A stretch of DNA of 64,000 bases from Gliomastix tumulicola (Eukaryota; Ascomycota; Sordariomycetes; Hypocreales; Bionectriaceae): positions 124,001 to 188,000 of the forward strand of contig BCHX01000002.1 of assembly GCA_001599755.1 (NCBI GenBank), given 5' to 3'. Shown here one piece after another: positions 45,150 through 55,852 of this stretch. Made by a program: the position numbers and the translations under genes. Numbering within the stretch: the first letter of the stretch is position 1; every line of letters begins with the position of its first letter. The notes under the pieces were generated by a model. The model searched no databases. It was not told the DNA's origin and was given only the letters and a program-made list of their open reading frames with translations.

Positions 45150-46847
45150 ATGGCAGAAATCACTCCCAATGCCACTAGGACCACGCCGAGATCTAAGCAG
45201 AAGAACTGCAACGGTTGCGTGCATGCCAAGAGGCGCTGCGATCGGCGGACTCCCACCTGCTCCCGATGCATCGAGAAGATGATCCCCTGCACCTGGGGCA
45301 AGCCGAAGAGAGCTCCGGCGGCGGCGGTGGAGGAGGAAGAAGAGGAGGAGGGACGGGCAGATACGCAGATGGCAGCGGCTAGTGAGGACGAGCTCACGCG
45401 ACCATCGCCGTCTCCCATGGAGAACATCTTGCTAGGCACTCCCTCCGCCTGCCCAGTGTTTTCACCGCTGCTGTTCCGCCGCTCCTCTTCTGGAGCCGAT
45501 GCCTGCCCCATATCTGCATCGTTGGGTGCCTCTCCATTTGAAACGCCTCTATCTGCTGGTGCACCTGGAATGACATCACGGACCGGTGTCTTGGATGCGC
45601 CTGACAATGATATCCCCATGGACCCCTTCCTCGACTTCCTGAATCCTCATGACAGCAATAACGATCAGTGGCTTGTGCAGCTCGCGCAGGGTCCTGTAGT
45701 CGAGACGGAAAGACCCGGCACCCCTCTCAATGAAGATATCACCGAGACCTACAAGAGGATGGCTGGGTTCTGCGTAAGTAAACGGTGTTTGACCCCTGCA
45801 TGGACTTTGGCTAATCATACATGACCTCCTCAGAACAACGTAGAGCCATGGCAGACCTACGACCCGAAGCACCGCCTTCACTATATCATCAACCGTGTCA
45901 AAGGCTTCGTCACCGACGTTGCCGCGCGTGGTGCCAGCCCCTTTCTCCACAAGCACCTCTACAAAGACTACACCCCGGCCTGCATCGTCTCTTGCTTCAG
46001 CACTTGTGTCCTCTACCAGAACCGTACCCCGAGCAATGTGGGCATGGTGGTCCGCGCTTTACAGTCTGACATAAAGGGACTAGTAGGCTGCGAAGGCGAG
46101 CGCCATCTCGCGATGACACCTATGGAGAAGCTCGCCCGGACTCAGGCCCTGTTCCTGTATCAAATCATACGCCTGCTGGATGGGGATATCATGCTACGCG
46201 CGCAGGGACAGAGGGATATGCCGTTGTTGAACGCGTGGGTTGGTGACTTGTGCAAGGTGAGGGAGAATCTGGGCAATCTGGCACAGCTGGAGCACGGCGT
46301 AGTGCGATCAGCTCCTCCGGAGGACTGGGAGGTGAGTAGTTCCAACGTCTGACGATGGCGATGGGTTGCTGACTTGATCTGGTGGTTGTAGAGATGGATA
46401 TTCGCCGAGTCAGTCCGGCGGACCATCATCATGACGCAGTCATTCTCGAAGCTATTTGAGATGTTGAATGGCACCGCCAATATTGGTGAGTCTGCTTGAT
46501 GATCTTGTGATATTTGAGTGCTGACCACAGCTGCAGACGACCACACTAGCTTCTGGGCTCACGCTCACCGCTGGACACTTTCTAGGCATCTCTGGGAGGC
46601 AGATTCATCCTTTGAATTCGCCCGAATGTGGAGGGAAAAGCCGCAGTTCGTCATCACCAACTACAAATTCGAGGATTTCCTCCAGTACGGGAGGGGAGAA
46701 GATGTCGACGAGCTCGGCGAGATTTTCCTGACCGTGTAAGCATCCTGAAACACAGGCCGGCATATGCGAACTGAAATGCTGACGGAGAGTGAAACCAGCT
46801 TCATGGGAACGGACGAGGCAAAAGAGTTTTTGTCTGCGCAGAAATAA
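45150..46847 (+). CDS. Zn2Cys6 fungal transcription factor (relative of the one at 9194)
   Basis: Five exons, 45150-45773, 45834-46331, 46392-46485, 46537-46735 and 46799-46847, give 487 residues. The zinc cluster is C-x2-C-x6-C-x6-C-x2-C-x6-C (CNGCVHAKRRCDRR, then CSRCIEKMIPC) near residue 20. A poly-Glu run (EEEEEEE) and a Ser/Pro-rich linker follow. The C-terminal block LARTQALFLYQIIRLLDGDI closely matches the same position of the other regulator, so the two belong to one subfamily. The fourth exon can begin at 46531 or 46537 (CACAG or CTGCAG), both in frame, adding or skipping two residues. A palindrome lies 143 bp upstream. It is convergent with the FMP52-like gene. Targets are unknown. 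Confidence 0.88.
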
Positions 46848-47411
46848 GTCAATTGCCTTTCTGTTGCGAGCTTGCTGGATGAAAGTATCAGGACAACACG
46901 GGTCAGCAAGTTCTGAGCAGTGACTGTTGACGAGACGTCATCTGTCAGATATTTGATTCTGTTGAGCTAGCATTGACCGCATTACAGCAGGATAGGAAAG
47001 ACTCACTGTCTAGGGACAGCAAGCATCAACAGCCTTGCACGTTGAACGCTCGTGGTATCCGCAATTATCTGATGAGCTACCAATCAGCAAACTGCAAGTT
47101 CATCGGCTTCTGGCATCCGGGTTTTCTGGTCTAACACTTATCTGTAAGGCTCCTCATAATGCTGAGCCGTAATCAAGGAATTGCCCAATCACGACAGGGT
47201 AACATCGTGATATTCCACCCTAATGATCAATCTATCTAAGAGCAATGAGCGCCTCCGAGGGCAACTCTTCTCGGGACCGATACACAAACGATCCTCATTC
47301 ATCTGCTTACATTTGGAACAAATCAAACTATGTGGGAATCTGATAAAGACAAGACTGCTGCATGTGACGCAGCGACCCAGACTGCAAGGCAGTGAGGGGT
47401 ATCATGGAAAA
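46848..47411. other. convergent 3' region, no gene seen
   Basis: 564 bp between the stop codons of the regulator and the FMP52-like gene. No supported frame. Confidence 0.5.
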
Positions 47412-48160
47412 TCAGGCCTTCCACTCGTCTCTTCCGTACTTGAGAATATCAGACGATTCCACGACCCAATACTTCGAGGGCGCCCTGCCCTCCTCGGCCA
47501 TACGAGCAGCCACGACGGCAGCTCTGCCAATGATGGTCTGATCTTGCCCTTCATCAAAAAAAAGGTCAGTACAAAAAACATTAGATATGACTGTCCATGA
47601 TACGTACCCAGAGCATCCTGGAATCCCTGGGCTAGCTTGTGGAGGTTCCCAATCACCATCTCGAAGAAGGGTGCCTTGGCCTCCTCCCGCCCGAGGATCA
47701 TGCCCGGCCTCAGGATGACGGCGTGCTCGAAGTCGAGCTCCTTGATGGCGTCTTCAACACCGACCTTCATCTTGGCGTAGGGGGCGTGACCCGCGAGGAA
47801 GCCGCGGGTGCCGGCGCTGGAGATGTACACGTAGGTCGTCACGCCAGCCGCCTTGGCCGCCTTGGCGTTCTCGATGCAGAGGTCGTGGTCAATCTTCCAC
47901 TGGTTCTGGATGCCGCCCGCAGCAGCGCGGGTCGTACCGACGGCATTGAACACGATGGTCGGCTTGGGCGTCAGCGTCGAGATGAGGGGAGCCCACTGCG
48001 TCGTATCGGCCTCCTGGACGGCGTGGAGCTTGGCTGCCTGCGCGGTCGGGAGACGGCGCGAGATGGTCTGGACGGATGCGAAGTCGTCGGAGGCGAGAAG
48101 TGCCGCCAGAATCTGGGATCCGACAGCTCCGGTGCTGCCGAAGAGCGTTGCAGTGGCCAT
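47412..48160 (-). CDS. FMP52: FMP52-like NAD(P)-binding protein
   Basis: Two exons, 47608-48160 and 47412-47542, with intron 47543-47607 (GTACGT, T-rich 3' end, acceptor GGCAAG), give 227 residues. The N terminus is a Rossmann fold with FGSTGAVG (about residues 7-14). Further family marks are TIVFNAVGTTR, DHDLCIENAKAAKAAGV, YVYISSAGTRG, PYAKMKVGVEDAI and VILRPGMILG, as in the TIP30/HTATIP2-like group that contains the mitochondrial outer membrane protein Fmp52. The spliced end reads DQTIIGRAAVVAARMAEEGR and then EEGRAPSKYWVVESSDILKY, which is right for this family, whereas reading through the intron gives an unrelated tail. The function in yeast is not defined. The acceptor is weak but the frame evidence is strong. 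Confidence 0.75.
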
Positions 48161-48754
48161 GGCGGTGAGGTTTTGGAGAGGCTGCTGCTCGCGTGATAAG
48201 TTGAGGGAGGGAGAATTTCGGGACTGAAATGACGGGGAGCTGAAATTGCCAAGACGTCACTGAATATTCAAACCTCGGGACCCACTAAATAGGCCATCCG
48301 TCTTAAACGGCCAGTAGTGGCGTGATGAAATAACGGTCACGGGGGCGCAACTCCGCCCAACTCCGATCCAGGCACTGCTGACCTCCGCTGGCGATACAGC
48401 AGGTACTGTCTGTACTAGGATGTATCCGAGGGCTTCAATTGTGATTCAAGACAGTTGGAAATACTGTGATTCTATCTTTACGATAAACTGCAGCTGTTAC
48501 AATCGTGGTGGTAAAGCTAAGCGTGATGGCGTTGAGACCGACCGTGGTAGATATGGCACCGCACGGCGTGGCCATGTGGAATTCTGGATCAGCTCAGTCA
48601 GAGTGAGAGGGTTCTCTGGAGATTTGAATAAGCGAGTTTGAAAGAACGAGGTAGGCTCTATATGTCACGAGCTGGGCGGAAGCTAATATACCGCTAGCAA
48701 TCCTGCAACATCAGACCTTAAGTTGCCGTGATCCCCGTACTGGATGACGGCCCA
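48161..48754. other. intergenic, no gene seen
   Basis: 594 bp containing the FMP52-like promoter and the 3' side of the DJ-1/PfpI gene. A CCGTTATTTCA element occurs on the minus strand near 48328. I see no gene. Confidence 0.45.
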
Positions 48755-49523
48755 TCAGTCCAGATCGTAATAGTCTGCAAAGGGGTCCTCATCCTGCTCC
48801 AAACTGTTCCACTCCATCCCAATCCTCAGCCTCTCGCTCTCGTTCCGCCCATGGAGATGCTCGATCCAGCCGAGAGTCATATCTGTTCCCGCGCTGACAC
48901 CAGAGCTTGTCCAAAGCTTGCCATCGACTACCCACCGGGCCCTCGGGATCCAGTTCACCTGGTCAGCGCCTTCTTGCGTCTTTACCCATTTGAATGCCGC
49001 CTTGTTTGTAGTAGCATTGTGGCCCCCAATCCGGCCAGTCCTTGCAGCCAACGCGGCGCCGGTGCAGACGGTTAGTACGTAGTCGGGCCATGAGTCCTCG
49101 CCATCGTCGCCCAGAAGCCGCGTGAGATAGTCGACTGCCGGCTGAGTCGCGGTGAGATTGCGGGTGCCGCCACCACCTGGAACGATGACAACGTCCAGCT
49201 CCGGTGCGGTGTCGAACGTGTGCGTGGGAAGAATGTACTCGGTGAAGAACGGAGAGGCCGAACTGCCGCCGTTGCCGTAGGATACCCCATCAATGACAGT
49301 CCTGTCGACGCTGACAGGCTTCAAGTCATGGGAAATCATAGAGAGTGTCATGTTGTGCTGTAGGGCAAGAATGTTCAGAGCATTCATTGGGCCAAACAAG
49401 TCCAGCGAGGTGAAGGACGGGAACAGAACTGCGCCCACGCGTAGGGTTTCTATGGTATCGAATTGAGCCGATTATTCGGGTCTCTCGGACATCAAAAAAA
49501 TACTCACTGGAGGGAGACACCAT
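48755..49523 (-). CDS. DJ-1/PfpI family protein
   Basis: Two exons, 49508-49523 and 48755-49449, with intron 49450-49507, give 236 residues. The first exon is only 16 nt (MVSPS plus one base) and joins to KTLRVGAVLFPSFTSLDLFG, the usual first strand of the family. The nucleophilic Cys sits in the elbow VLTVCTGAALAARTG, followed by GGHNATTNKAAF, a pattern shared with isonitrile hydratase-like members of the GATase1/DJ-1/PfpI group. A conserved Glu should lie in the N-terminal half, but this family places Asp (SLDLFGP) there. Fungal members act as glyoxalase III, isonitrile hydratase or chaperone-like proteins and the sequence does not decide. A TATATAAA box lies about 105 bp upstream. Confidence 0.87.
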
Positions 49524-50919
49524 GGTGATAATAGTTCAAGTAGTTTTGTGCTGATATGTACTGATTGTTTTGTCAATGATGTGGAAGGCTTAGATAGTAG
49601 CCAGTAGCCTAGATGGTTCCATGTGTATTTATATAGTTGTTCTTCTACCGCTCTGATTACACCTTTCCACCTCTAGAGCAAGTATGAGCAAGTTTGAAGG
49701 TTGCAGAGCTAGGATCTTATGCATGTCAGCTTGCGAATTTCAATGTCCAGATACGACACCGCGGGGTAGATGCTGTAAGATCCCCAAACAGGAAGCTTCG
49801 GAGATGATGCCTCCTTTGCGAAAACATTCACTCACAGTGTCACCGCCCGCATCAGGTGACTATGATAGATTTCTCTCAGAGACACCGCATGAGTAGGTCC
49901 AAATGTCGGTCTGCGCCAAACGTGGAAGTCTTAGGTCGTATGCACTTTGATACACCTGAGAGCTTGGTGGTTTTGATATTATTCTATATACTAAAGTAAT
50001 TTCGGTGAAGCCTTGTCACAACGTACAAGGACAGAAGGTTATCAGCTGCTGGGCTCCTGTAGGTTACGATGATCAACATAAAAAGTTTTCACAAATGTCA
50101 CCCTATTCTTCTGATTTGGGACAACAGGACGGATGAGACTCATTTTGCGCAGGTTTTGACGTCAGTCGCGGATATCTGACTAGGCCACGAGTGGCCGATT
50201 TACCGATTGATTCCCCGAGATGCCGCTTTGTGAGATACTTCAAGCCCCCGAGTTTGAAGGATGAGATATGGAAAGAACTATCTATACCTAGAGACACCCT
50301 CTTGGTTGAGATCGCTACATAAATTGGAGAGGATATCGGGTGGCATATATATGGAGGTGATAACGAAAAGTTCCACAACGTTTCAAAGTCTCTTGAACAG
50401 TTGAAAAAACTCCTAGTGCATCATTTTCTGGGTGTCTTGGCCCTTTGGGCTTCATTCCCTTACGAGATGTGATATACTTGGGGATTCTTCCCCGCTGTAT
50501 GGCTCATAGCACCCCTCAACGTCTCCAATGCTTCTGAATCACATCATGTTCTTAGCTTGGGTTCAAGCCGGGGGATCGGACGCCAAATTCGAAGTTGATA
50601 GATAATCATAAGTCAAGTGAGAACATGCATGGGAGTCGGAAATGATCGGCCTGGAGCGTCTAGACTGCCACAGCTTCTTAGTCTGCTCATCCCCGCCCAA
50701 GATCCCTGGACTAGATGTCCTGTCGGTTCACTGCGCTCCGATAGAGTCCCACGGTTTTTAAGATCGCTCCCCAACTGCCCCGATCATTGGACATCATTGG
50801 ACTTGATGCGGGGTAGTGCAGGTCTTCAATACGCGTCACCGCCATTTCTCTGTTCTCTGCACCTTACGCAAATTTATTCTCTCTATTCCACTCATTCGAG
50901 CTTCAAGAACACGGTCAAA
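49524..50919. other. divergent intergenic region, no gene seen
   Basis: 1.4 kb between the DJ-1/PfpI gene and the anhydrosugar kinase gene. It contains a TATA box for the former at 49628-49635. The frame of the kinase is open for about 100 codons upstream of its ATG, but this stretch has no conserved sequence. I see no other gene. Confidence 0.5.
49628..49635 (-). promoter_or_regulatory. TATA box of the DJ-1/PfpI gene
   Basis: TATATAAA on the minus strand, about 105 bp upstream of the start codon. Confidence 0.5.
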
Positions 50920-52197
50920 ATGCCATACATTGTTGGACTGAACAGCGGCTCATCTTTCGATGGTGTGGACGCGGTTTTATGTACCATTGACATTGCGAGC
51001 GATGGCCATCCTTCTCGTCCCAAATACGTGGACGGCATGACGGTCGAATGGCCAGCTGAGCTGCAGACTCTCGTGCTTCGCGCCTTCAATAACGATCTCA
51101 CTATTTTTGAAATGACGCGTCTCAACTATGCAGCGGGTGCATTGTACGCGGAAGCGGCGAACCTGCTCATCTCCGGCAACGGCTTGCAACGTGAAGAAAT
51201 CGACGTGATTGGCTACGACGGCCAGACAATATACCAGGAGCCACCCGACCGCGCCCTGGAGCGTCAATTTGTCCTAAACGGGACCGCGGGTCTCGTGAGT
51301 ATGTGGCTGGAGGGCGGCTTCCCCTGCGGATTCTTCATCGCCGAGTCTGGCGTCGTTGCTGGCCTTACGGATGTCGATACGGTGACCCAGTTTCGCCCGC
51401 TGGATCACGCTCTGGGTGGTTCGGGGGCACCGCTGATGCAGTATCTTGACTTCGTGGCGTTCCGTGACGCTGGCACTCCCACTGTCACGCTGAATATCGG
51501 CGGGATCGCCAATCTTCAGCTTGCCGACGCGGACAGATCCAAGATGATGGCGTTCGATACAGGGCCAGGAAACGTCATGATCGACCACGTTGCGAAGGTC
51601 CGCACCGGCAAGGGCTACGATAAAGATGGCGAGTTAGCCGCCAAGGGCCAGGTCATCTCGTCCCTGCTCGATGAGCTTTTAACCCACAGCTTCTTCTCCC
51701 GGAAGCCTCCTCGCTCAGCGTGGCGTCTCGACTTCGGTGCCTCCTTTGCAGATGCCATTCTCGACAAGCACAGGTCGACCTCGACGGAGGATCTGCTCGC
51801 TACTCTGACTCGATTCACGGCAGTCTCGATCCGCAAGAGCCTGGTTGATTACATCCTCCCGCGTGCGACGGTTGGTCAAGTCGTGGCATCAGGGGGCGGG
51901 ACCAGAAATCTTACTCTGATGGCGAATCTCGCTGAAGAGCTGGATACGCACGGAGGATTACGGCTTACAGTCAGCGACGAGTTCGGTATGCCGGCAGCAT
52001 TCAAGGAGGCGATCAAATTCGCCACGCTGGCCTTTGCCAACAAACGGGGACTGGCAAATAATATTCCTGCTGCTGGCGGAGCTGTCAAGTTCGCCTCGCT
52101 TGGGAAGCTGACACTCGCTCCTGGGAGGGCCAAAAACGGAGGGGAAGTCATTGGCAGAGATTTGGCTGTGCTGGGACTCGACACATACGAGGTATAA
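50920..52197 (+). CDS. 1,6-anhydrosugar kinase (AnmK/levoglucosan kinase family)
   Basis: A single exon of 425 residues. Family motifs run in order: GLNSGSSFDGVDAVL at the N terminus (bacterial GxMSGTSLDGxD), GYDGQTIYQEPP (GxHGQT position), FRPLDHALGGSGAPLMQYLD with the catalytic Asp, NIGGIANL, FDTGPGNVMID, ASGGGTRN and GMPAAFKEAIKFATLAF. The fold is that of ASKHA sugar kinases. AnmK converts 1,6-anhydro-MurNAc to MurNAc-6-phosphate in bacterial peptidoglycan recycling; fungal relatives include levoglucosan kinase, which opens levoglucosan to glucose-6-phosphate. Substrate choice cannot be read from sequence alone. Odd points: no intron, and Asp instead of His in GxHGQT. The ATG at 50920 fits the family start. 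No peptidoglycan genes are adjacent. Confidence 0.85.
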   Translation: MPYIVGLNSGSSFDGVDAVLCTIDIASDGHPSRPKYVDGMTVEWPAELQTLVLRAFNNDLTIFEMTRLNYAAGALYAEAANLLISGNGLQREEIDVIGYDGQTIYQEPPDRALERQFVLNGTAGLVSMWLEGGFPCGFFIAESGVVAGLTDVDTVTQFRPLDHALGGSGAPLMQYLDFVAFRDAGTPTVTLNIGGIANLQLADADRSKMMAFDTGPGNVMIDHVAKVRTGKGYDKDGELAAKGQVISSLLDELLTHSFFSRKPPRSAWRLDFGASFADAILDKHRSTSTEDLLATLTRFTAVSIRKSLVDYILPRATVGQVVASGGGTRNLTLMANLAEELDTHGGLRLTVSDEFGMPAAFKEAIKFATLAFANKRGLANNIPAAGGAVKFASLGKLTLAPGRAKNGGEVIGRDLAVLGLDTYEV

Positions 52198-52529
52198 ACA
52201 GTGCTAGAAGTAGGGAAGAGCTGGCGATAAGGCAAAGTAGATGCACAGTAATGTTATGTATCAAGGCTTACGTGTGTGTATATATCATATCGTGCTTTCT
52301 AGCTTCGCCTTGCAACGCCGATCCAACTGTGAACTGAGTCCATCTTGTCAGGAACATTGGTCTTCTTCTTATCATTGGTGGGAATGTAGAACCGAGGGCG
52401 GTTCGTTCGGGTCCCCGCTTCGGTGTAAATCGTGCGAAAGGCAGCCGATCGGAGAGGATCCTGTCCCCAGATTCACCTCTCCGCTCCCCCAGCTCTCCCT
52501 TGCCCACCTTCCAAGGATCCGTTGAGATG
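52198..52529. other. convergent 3' region, no gene seen
   Basis: 332 bp between the stop codons of the kinase and GH28 genes. Confidence 0.5.
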
Positions 52530-54067
52530 TCAGCTCTTACACTCCCCAGTTGAGCTACCGCCCTCGCAAGCCTTCCCAGTGCATGCAAATCCCTGCGGAC
52601 TGTCCACGTTTCCGCACAGATAACCTGGGGCTTGGGTTCCGTTCGGCAGTCTGAGGTCAATGTTGATGAGCTTGATGCCGTTGCAGGGCGCGACAGCACT
52701 GCATTGCAAGCTCGCGACGTTGTTTGACTTGGTAGTCCCCGTGAGCCCGTCTACACTGATACCACTGACCTCGAACGCGGAGTTGGTGCAGTTGCCGTCG
52801 CCAGGGGCGCCTTTGAAGCGAGTGCACTGGGAGATCGCAACTGCCGAGCCTCTCATGCCATTTGACCTGAGGTTGTTGAACCTCATGTCGTTAATAACTA
52901 TTGCAAATATTAGTTTGCTAGGTCAAAGCACATCGGGTACGTATGATGATCAACGTATAATTTGAGACTTACAGCCTAAGCCACCGCCTCCCCCGTTCGG
53001 AGGGTAACCATTCTGGTCACCGGTCCACGTCTTGACGTAGGCTGCATGAAGCGTGTTGTCGAAGTCTATGTTGTCGACGTAAAGCCTCTCGATAGTCTCA
53101 AATTCTCCAACATATTGGCCGATACTACCAAGCGCGATGCCCAATCCATCGTGGAAGACAGAATTGGTGATGCTGATATCAGTGCTGTTGGCCTTGAGGG
53201 AGATGCTGTCGTCGCCGTTGAAGACCTCCCATCTGTCAAACTTGATTTTGGATGAGCGGATGGTGTCGGCACCGTCCGTGTTAGCTGTCAATGGCTTGCG
53301 GTCAGCAGAAAGATCACCTACTCTCGCGTGGAACTACTCACAGCTGCTGACAAAGTTGCCCGTATTGTTGACAAGGATCCTGGAGAACTCGACGTTGTGG
53401 GAATATATGATGGACATGGTCCTGTGCATACAAGCTACTATTAGTCACCACATGCCAAATAGGGAGATGTGTGAGTTGGAACAGACCACATCTGGCTGCG
53501 AAGGAAGTTCATCCCTTTGACGACTGAATTCTCCAAACCACGAAATGTAACCTGGTGCGGTCGACCAGGGTAATTAGAGGTATTTGGCTGCTCTCGAATC
53601 CAGCGATACCAGGTATCTCCGTTTCCGTCAAATGTTCCCTTGCCGTAGCCGTTGAGGATGACCTTATTACCACCAAGGACGAAAGCTGTCGACTGGTTCT
53701 GATATCCAACATCGAGCGAGTTCTCCAGCCAGTAATCGATATCTGTGCTCCACTAGAGGGGGTGAGACGAGTATGAAGACTGCTTACTCGGGACGAGACT
53801 TACCAACAGTGTTCCCAGAAGGTCGATCTTCACGTCGTTAAGCCAAGTGACGTTCAGGATGGAGTTCACATAGTATGTCCCAGGGTTGAAAACGACACGA
53901 CCATGGTTTCCGCAACGGGTGAACGCATCGATAATGGCTGGCGCATCGTCCGTCTCGTTCGTGCCGCTAGACTTGACGACGCACGTCTTTCTGATGCTAG
54001 GCCAGGTGAAGAGGGCATCACAAGCTCCAAAGAGGCTCAAGGCCAGCAGAGCTCTGACGCATCGCAT
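52530..54067 (-). CDS. secreted GH28 exo-acting pectinase (exo-polygalacturonase/RgxB-like)
   Basis: Five exons, 53804-54067, 53487-53752, 53342-53421, 52973-53284 and 52530-52897 (introns 51-75 bp), give 429 residues. The signal peptide is MRCVRALLALSLFGACDA. The right-handed beta-helix of GH28 shows the catalytic Asp residues in NTDGADTI and GDDSISLKAN. The usual GHGxSxGS loop is replaced by FHDGLGIALGSIGQY and RIK by YVKTW; the YVKTWTGDQNGYPPNGGGGG stretch is shared with exo-acting RgxB and exo-polygalacturonase types rather than endo-enzymes. Thus it should release monomers from the end of homogalacturonan or rhamnogalacturonan. The C terminus is Cys-rich. Exon 3 and exon 4 join restores SNTDGAD exactly. 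A TATATAAA box lies about 105 bp upstream. Confidence 0.9.
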
Positions 54068-54168
54068 GATGTCCGGATACAGTTTGGCCTTGAAAACTGG
54101 AAGATTGGAAAGCAACGGACAAGAGACAACTGATGGAAAATGCCTCGGAAGTCGATCAACGCATGAAG

Positions 54169-54176
54169 TTTATATA
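54169..54176 (-). promoter_or_regulatory. TATA box of the GH28 gene
   Basis: TATATAAA on the minus strand, about 105 bp upstream of the start codon. Confidence 0.5.
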
Positions 54177-54500
54177 GCCTGCTCAACCTGCTCTCAGAAA
54201 ATTTCTCTTTAGCCGCTAGGGCTATCTATGAGTGAACAGCTTTTCCATGGCATCCTGCAACCGCCACAGTGATTGGCATGAATGAAAGGCCAGGTAGTAA
54301 ATTTTCGGTAATGGATTTACCGACGGATAATTCCCATCCTTGTCCCAGGATCGGCTTGCGGGGAGAACATCAAAGACGATCTGCGGGGAAAGTGGCTTCT
54401 GAAGGACAGTTTTGGAAATCTCGTTCTTAATTCTGACGAAGACCGAAATGCCCCGTCCGTTACGCGTTCGCTTACAAGTTTGAATTAGGACATAGTATAC

Positions 54501-54523
54501 CTGCTGCTGCTGCTGCTGCTGCT
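54501..54523. repeat. (CTG)n microsatellite
   Basis: About eight CTG units in the intergenic region between GH28 and the third SDR gene. Confidence 0.9.
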
Positions 54524-54878
54524 AGTGGGACTGTCAAGCTCTGCGTCCTGGGAAGCTGACGATATCACCTTGGCGGGCTAAGAACAAAGGTGAAGTCATC
54601 GACAGAGCTCAGGCGGTGCAAGAGGTTGGGACAGAGGTGGCTTAGACAGTGCTAGGATTGAAATAAAACCGGCAACCAGGCCGTCTAGCTTCTAAGCGAT
54701 GGGATGTAATCCAAGGAGCATGTCCGGTAGCAGTTCCGTGCGTCTGAACTCCGCCGCCATGTCCGAACCTTGCCGCGATCATTTCCGCAGTATGGCATTA
54801 TAAGCCCGAGGCTGTTTGATGTCTCTCTGGCATCATACCTTACCAATCCGAGGAAGAATTTCATCATCGAGTGTCAAT

Positions 54879-55742
54879 ATGGCCGTCAGAGCGCTTGTTG
54901 TCGGCGGCACAAGTGGTATCGGCTTCGGAATTGCCTGTCGTCTAGCCGCCCAAGATGCCTCCTCATCCATAATCATCAGCGGCCGTACGAAGCCACACAA
55001 CCTCCCTCACTCGAATCTTGACTTCCGTCCACTCGATGCCACATCCATGCGTCAGATCAAACAATACACCGAGGACCTGAAATCGTCCCTTACCAGGAAA
55101 CTCGACTTCCTCGTCATGACGCAGGGGATCATGACCACTGACGGGAGGACCGAAACACCGGAGGGAATCGACCGCAAGATGGCACTGCACTATTACGGCA
55201 AGCAGCTTCTGATACGGGAGCTCCTACCGGTTCTCGAAGACGACGCCAAAGTCATCATCGTGTTTGATGCCCTGTCCGGCAACCCGTCCAAGTTGATATG
55301 GGAAGACCTGGGCCTCAAGACGCACTTCACCCTGGCCAACGCGGCAAACCACTGCATGGTCATGAATGATGCGATGGTTCAGTATTTTGCGGCCGAGCAG
55401 AAGAACTCACTTCGACACGGTGGGACGGCAAAGCGGCACTTCACGCATGCGTTCCCAGGCGGCGTGAACACGGGTCTTCATAGGGAACTTCCTTGGTATC
55501 TACGGCACGCTGGGAAAGCCCTCATTGCTGTTGCAGGCGTCGCCCCTGAGACTTGTGCCAAGCATCTCTTAAGCGGAGTGGAAGCGCGCTCGCAGGAGGA
55601 TAAGGCCGATGGTAAATTCTGGAGCACTATTAACAGCAAGGGCGAAACCTACAAGAATAAGGCATCCTGGACCGAGGGGCAGATTGGGCTGGTCGCAAAA
55701 CATACGTGGGAGGTTCTGGACGGGGCTCTTGGGGATGCTTAG
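54879..55742 (+). CDS. SDR-fold protein without the usual Tyr-x3-Lys
   Basis: A single exon of 287 residues. The Rossmann start is MAVRALVVGGTSGIGFGIAC, with the glycine motif GGTSGIG, and the strand VIIVFDALSGNPSKL sits where the catalytic Ser normally is. At the place of Tyr-x3-Lys the sequence reads LANAANHCMVMNDAMVQYFA, which has no such pair. It may therefore bind a nucleotide without being a classical dehydrogenase, or use another residue. A related pattern (LKxxFxLxNAxxHCxxMxDAM) is, as far as I know, common to a fungal SDR branch, so it is not simply decay. The C-terminal part ends in a Trp-containing helix (SWTEGQIGLVAKHTWEVL). The function is unknown. Confidence 0.8.
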   Translation: MAVRALVVGGTSGIGFGIACRLAAQDASSSIIISGRTKPHNLPHSNLDFRPLDATSMRQIKQYTEDLKSSLTRKLDFLVMTQGIMTTDGRTETPEGIDRKMALHYYGKQLLIRELLPVLEDDAKVIIVFDALSGNPSKLIWEDLGLKTHFTLANAANHCMVMNDAMVQYFAAEQKNSLRHGGTAKRHFTHAFPGGVNTGLHRELPWYLRHAGKALIAVAGVAPETCAKHLLSGVEARSQEDKADGKFWSTINSKGETYKNKASWTEGQIGLVAKHTWEVLDGALGDA

Positions 55743-55852
55743 GAAGATTTTGGGGTGTTCAGTGATAGATAGTTTATTCCTCTTTCTCACCGAGCCTTGT
55801 ATATAATTAGGCAAACGTGCTTGAATGTGTTTGTCATTCCAATAGCGAGCCC

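Larger units (their letters stand above)
54068..54878. other. divergent intergenic region, no gene seen
   Basis: 811 bp between the GH28 and SDR genes, with a TATA box for GH28 at 54169-54176 and a (CTG)n tract at 54501-54523. I see no gene. Confidence 0.5.

Noticed and set aside
50617..50919. N-terminal extension of the anhydrosugar kinase by about 100 codons
   Set aside because: The family starts at MPYIVGLNSG; the upstream frame is not conserved and reads like 5' UTR and promoter.
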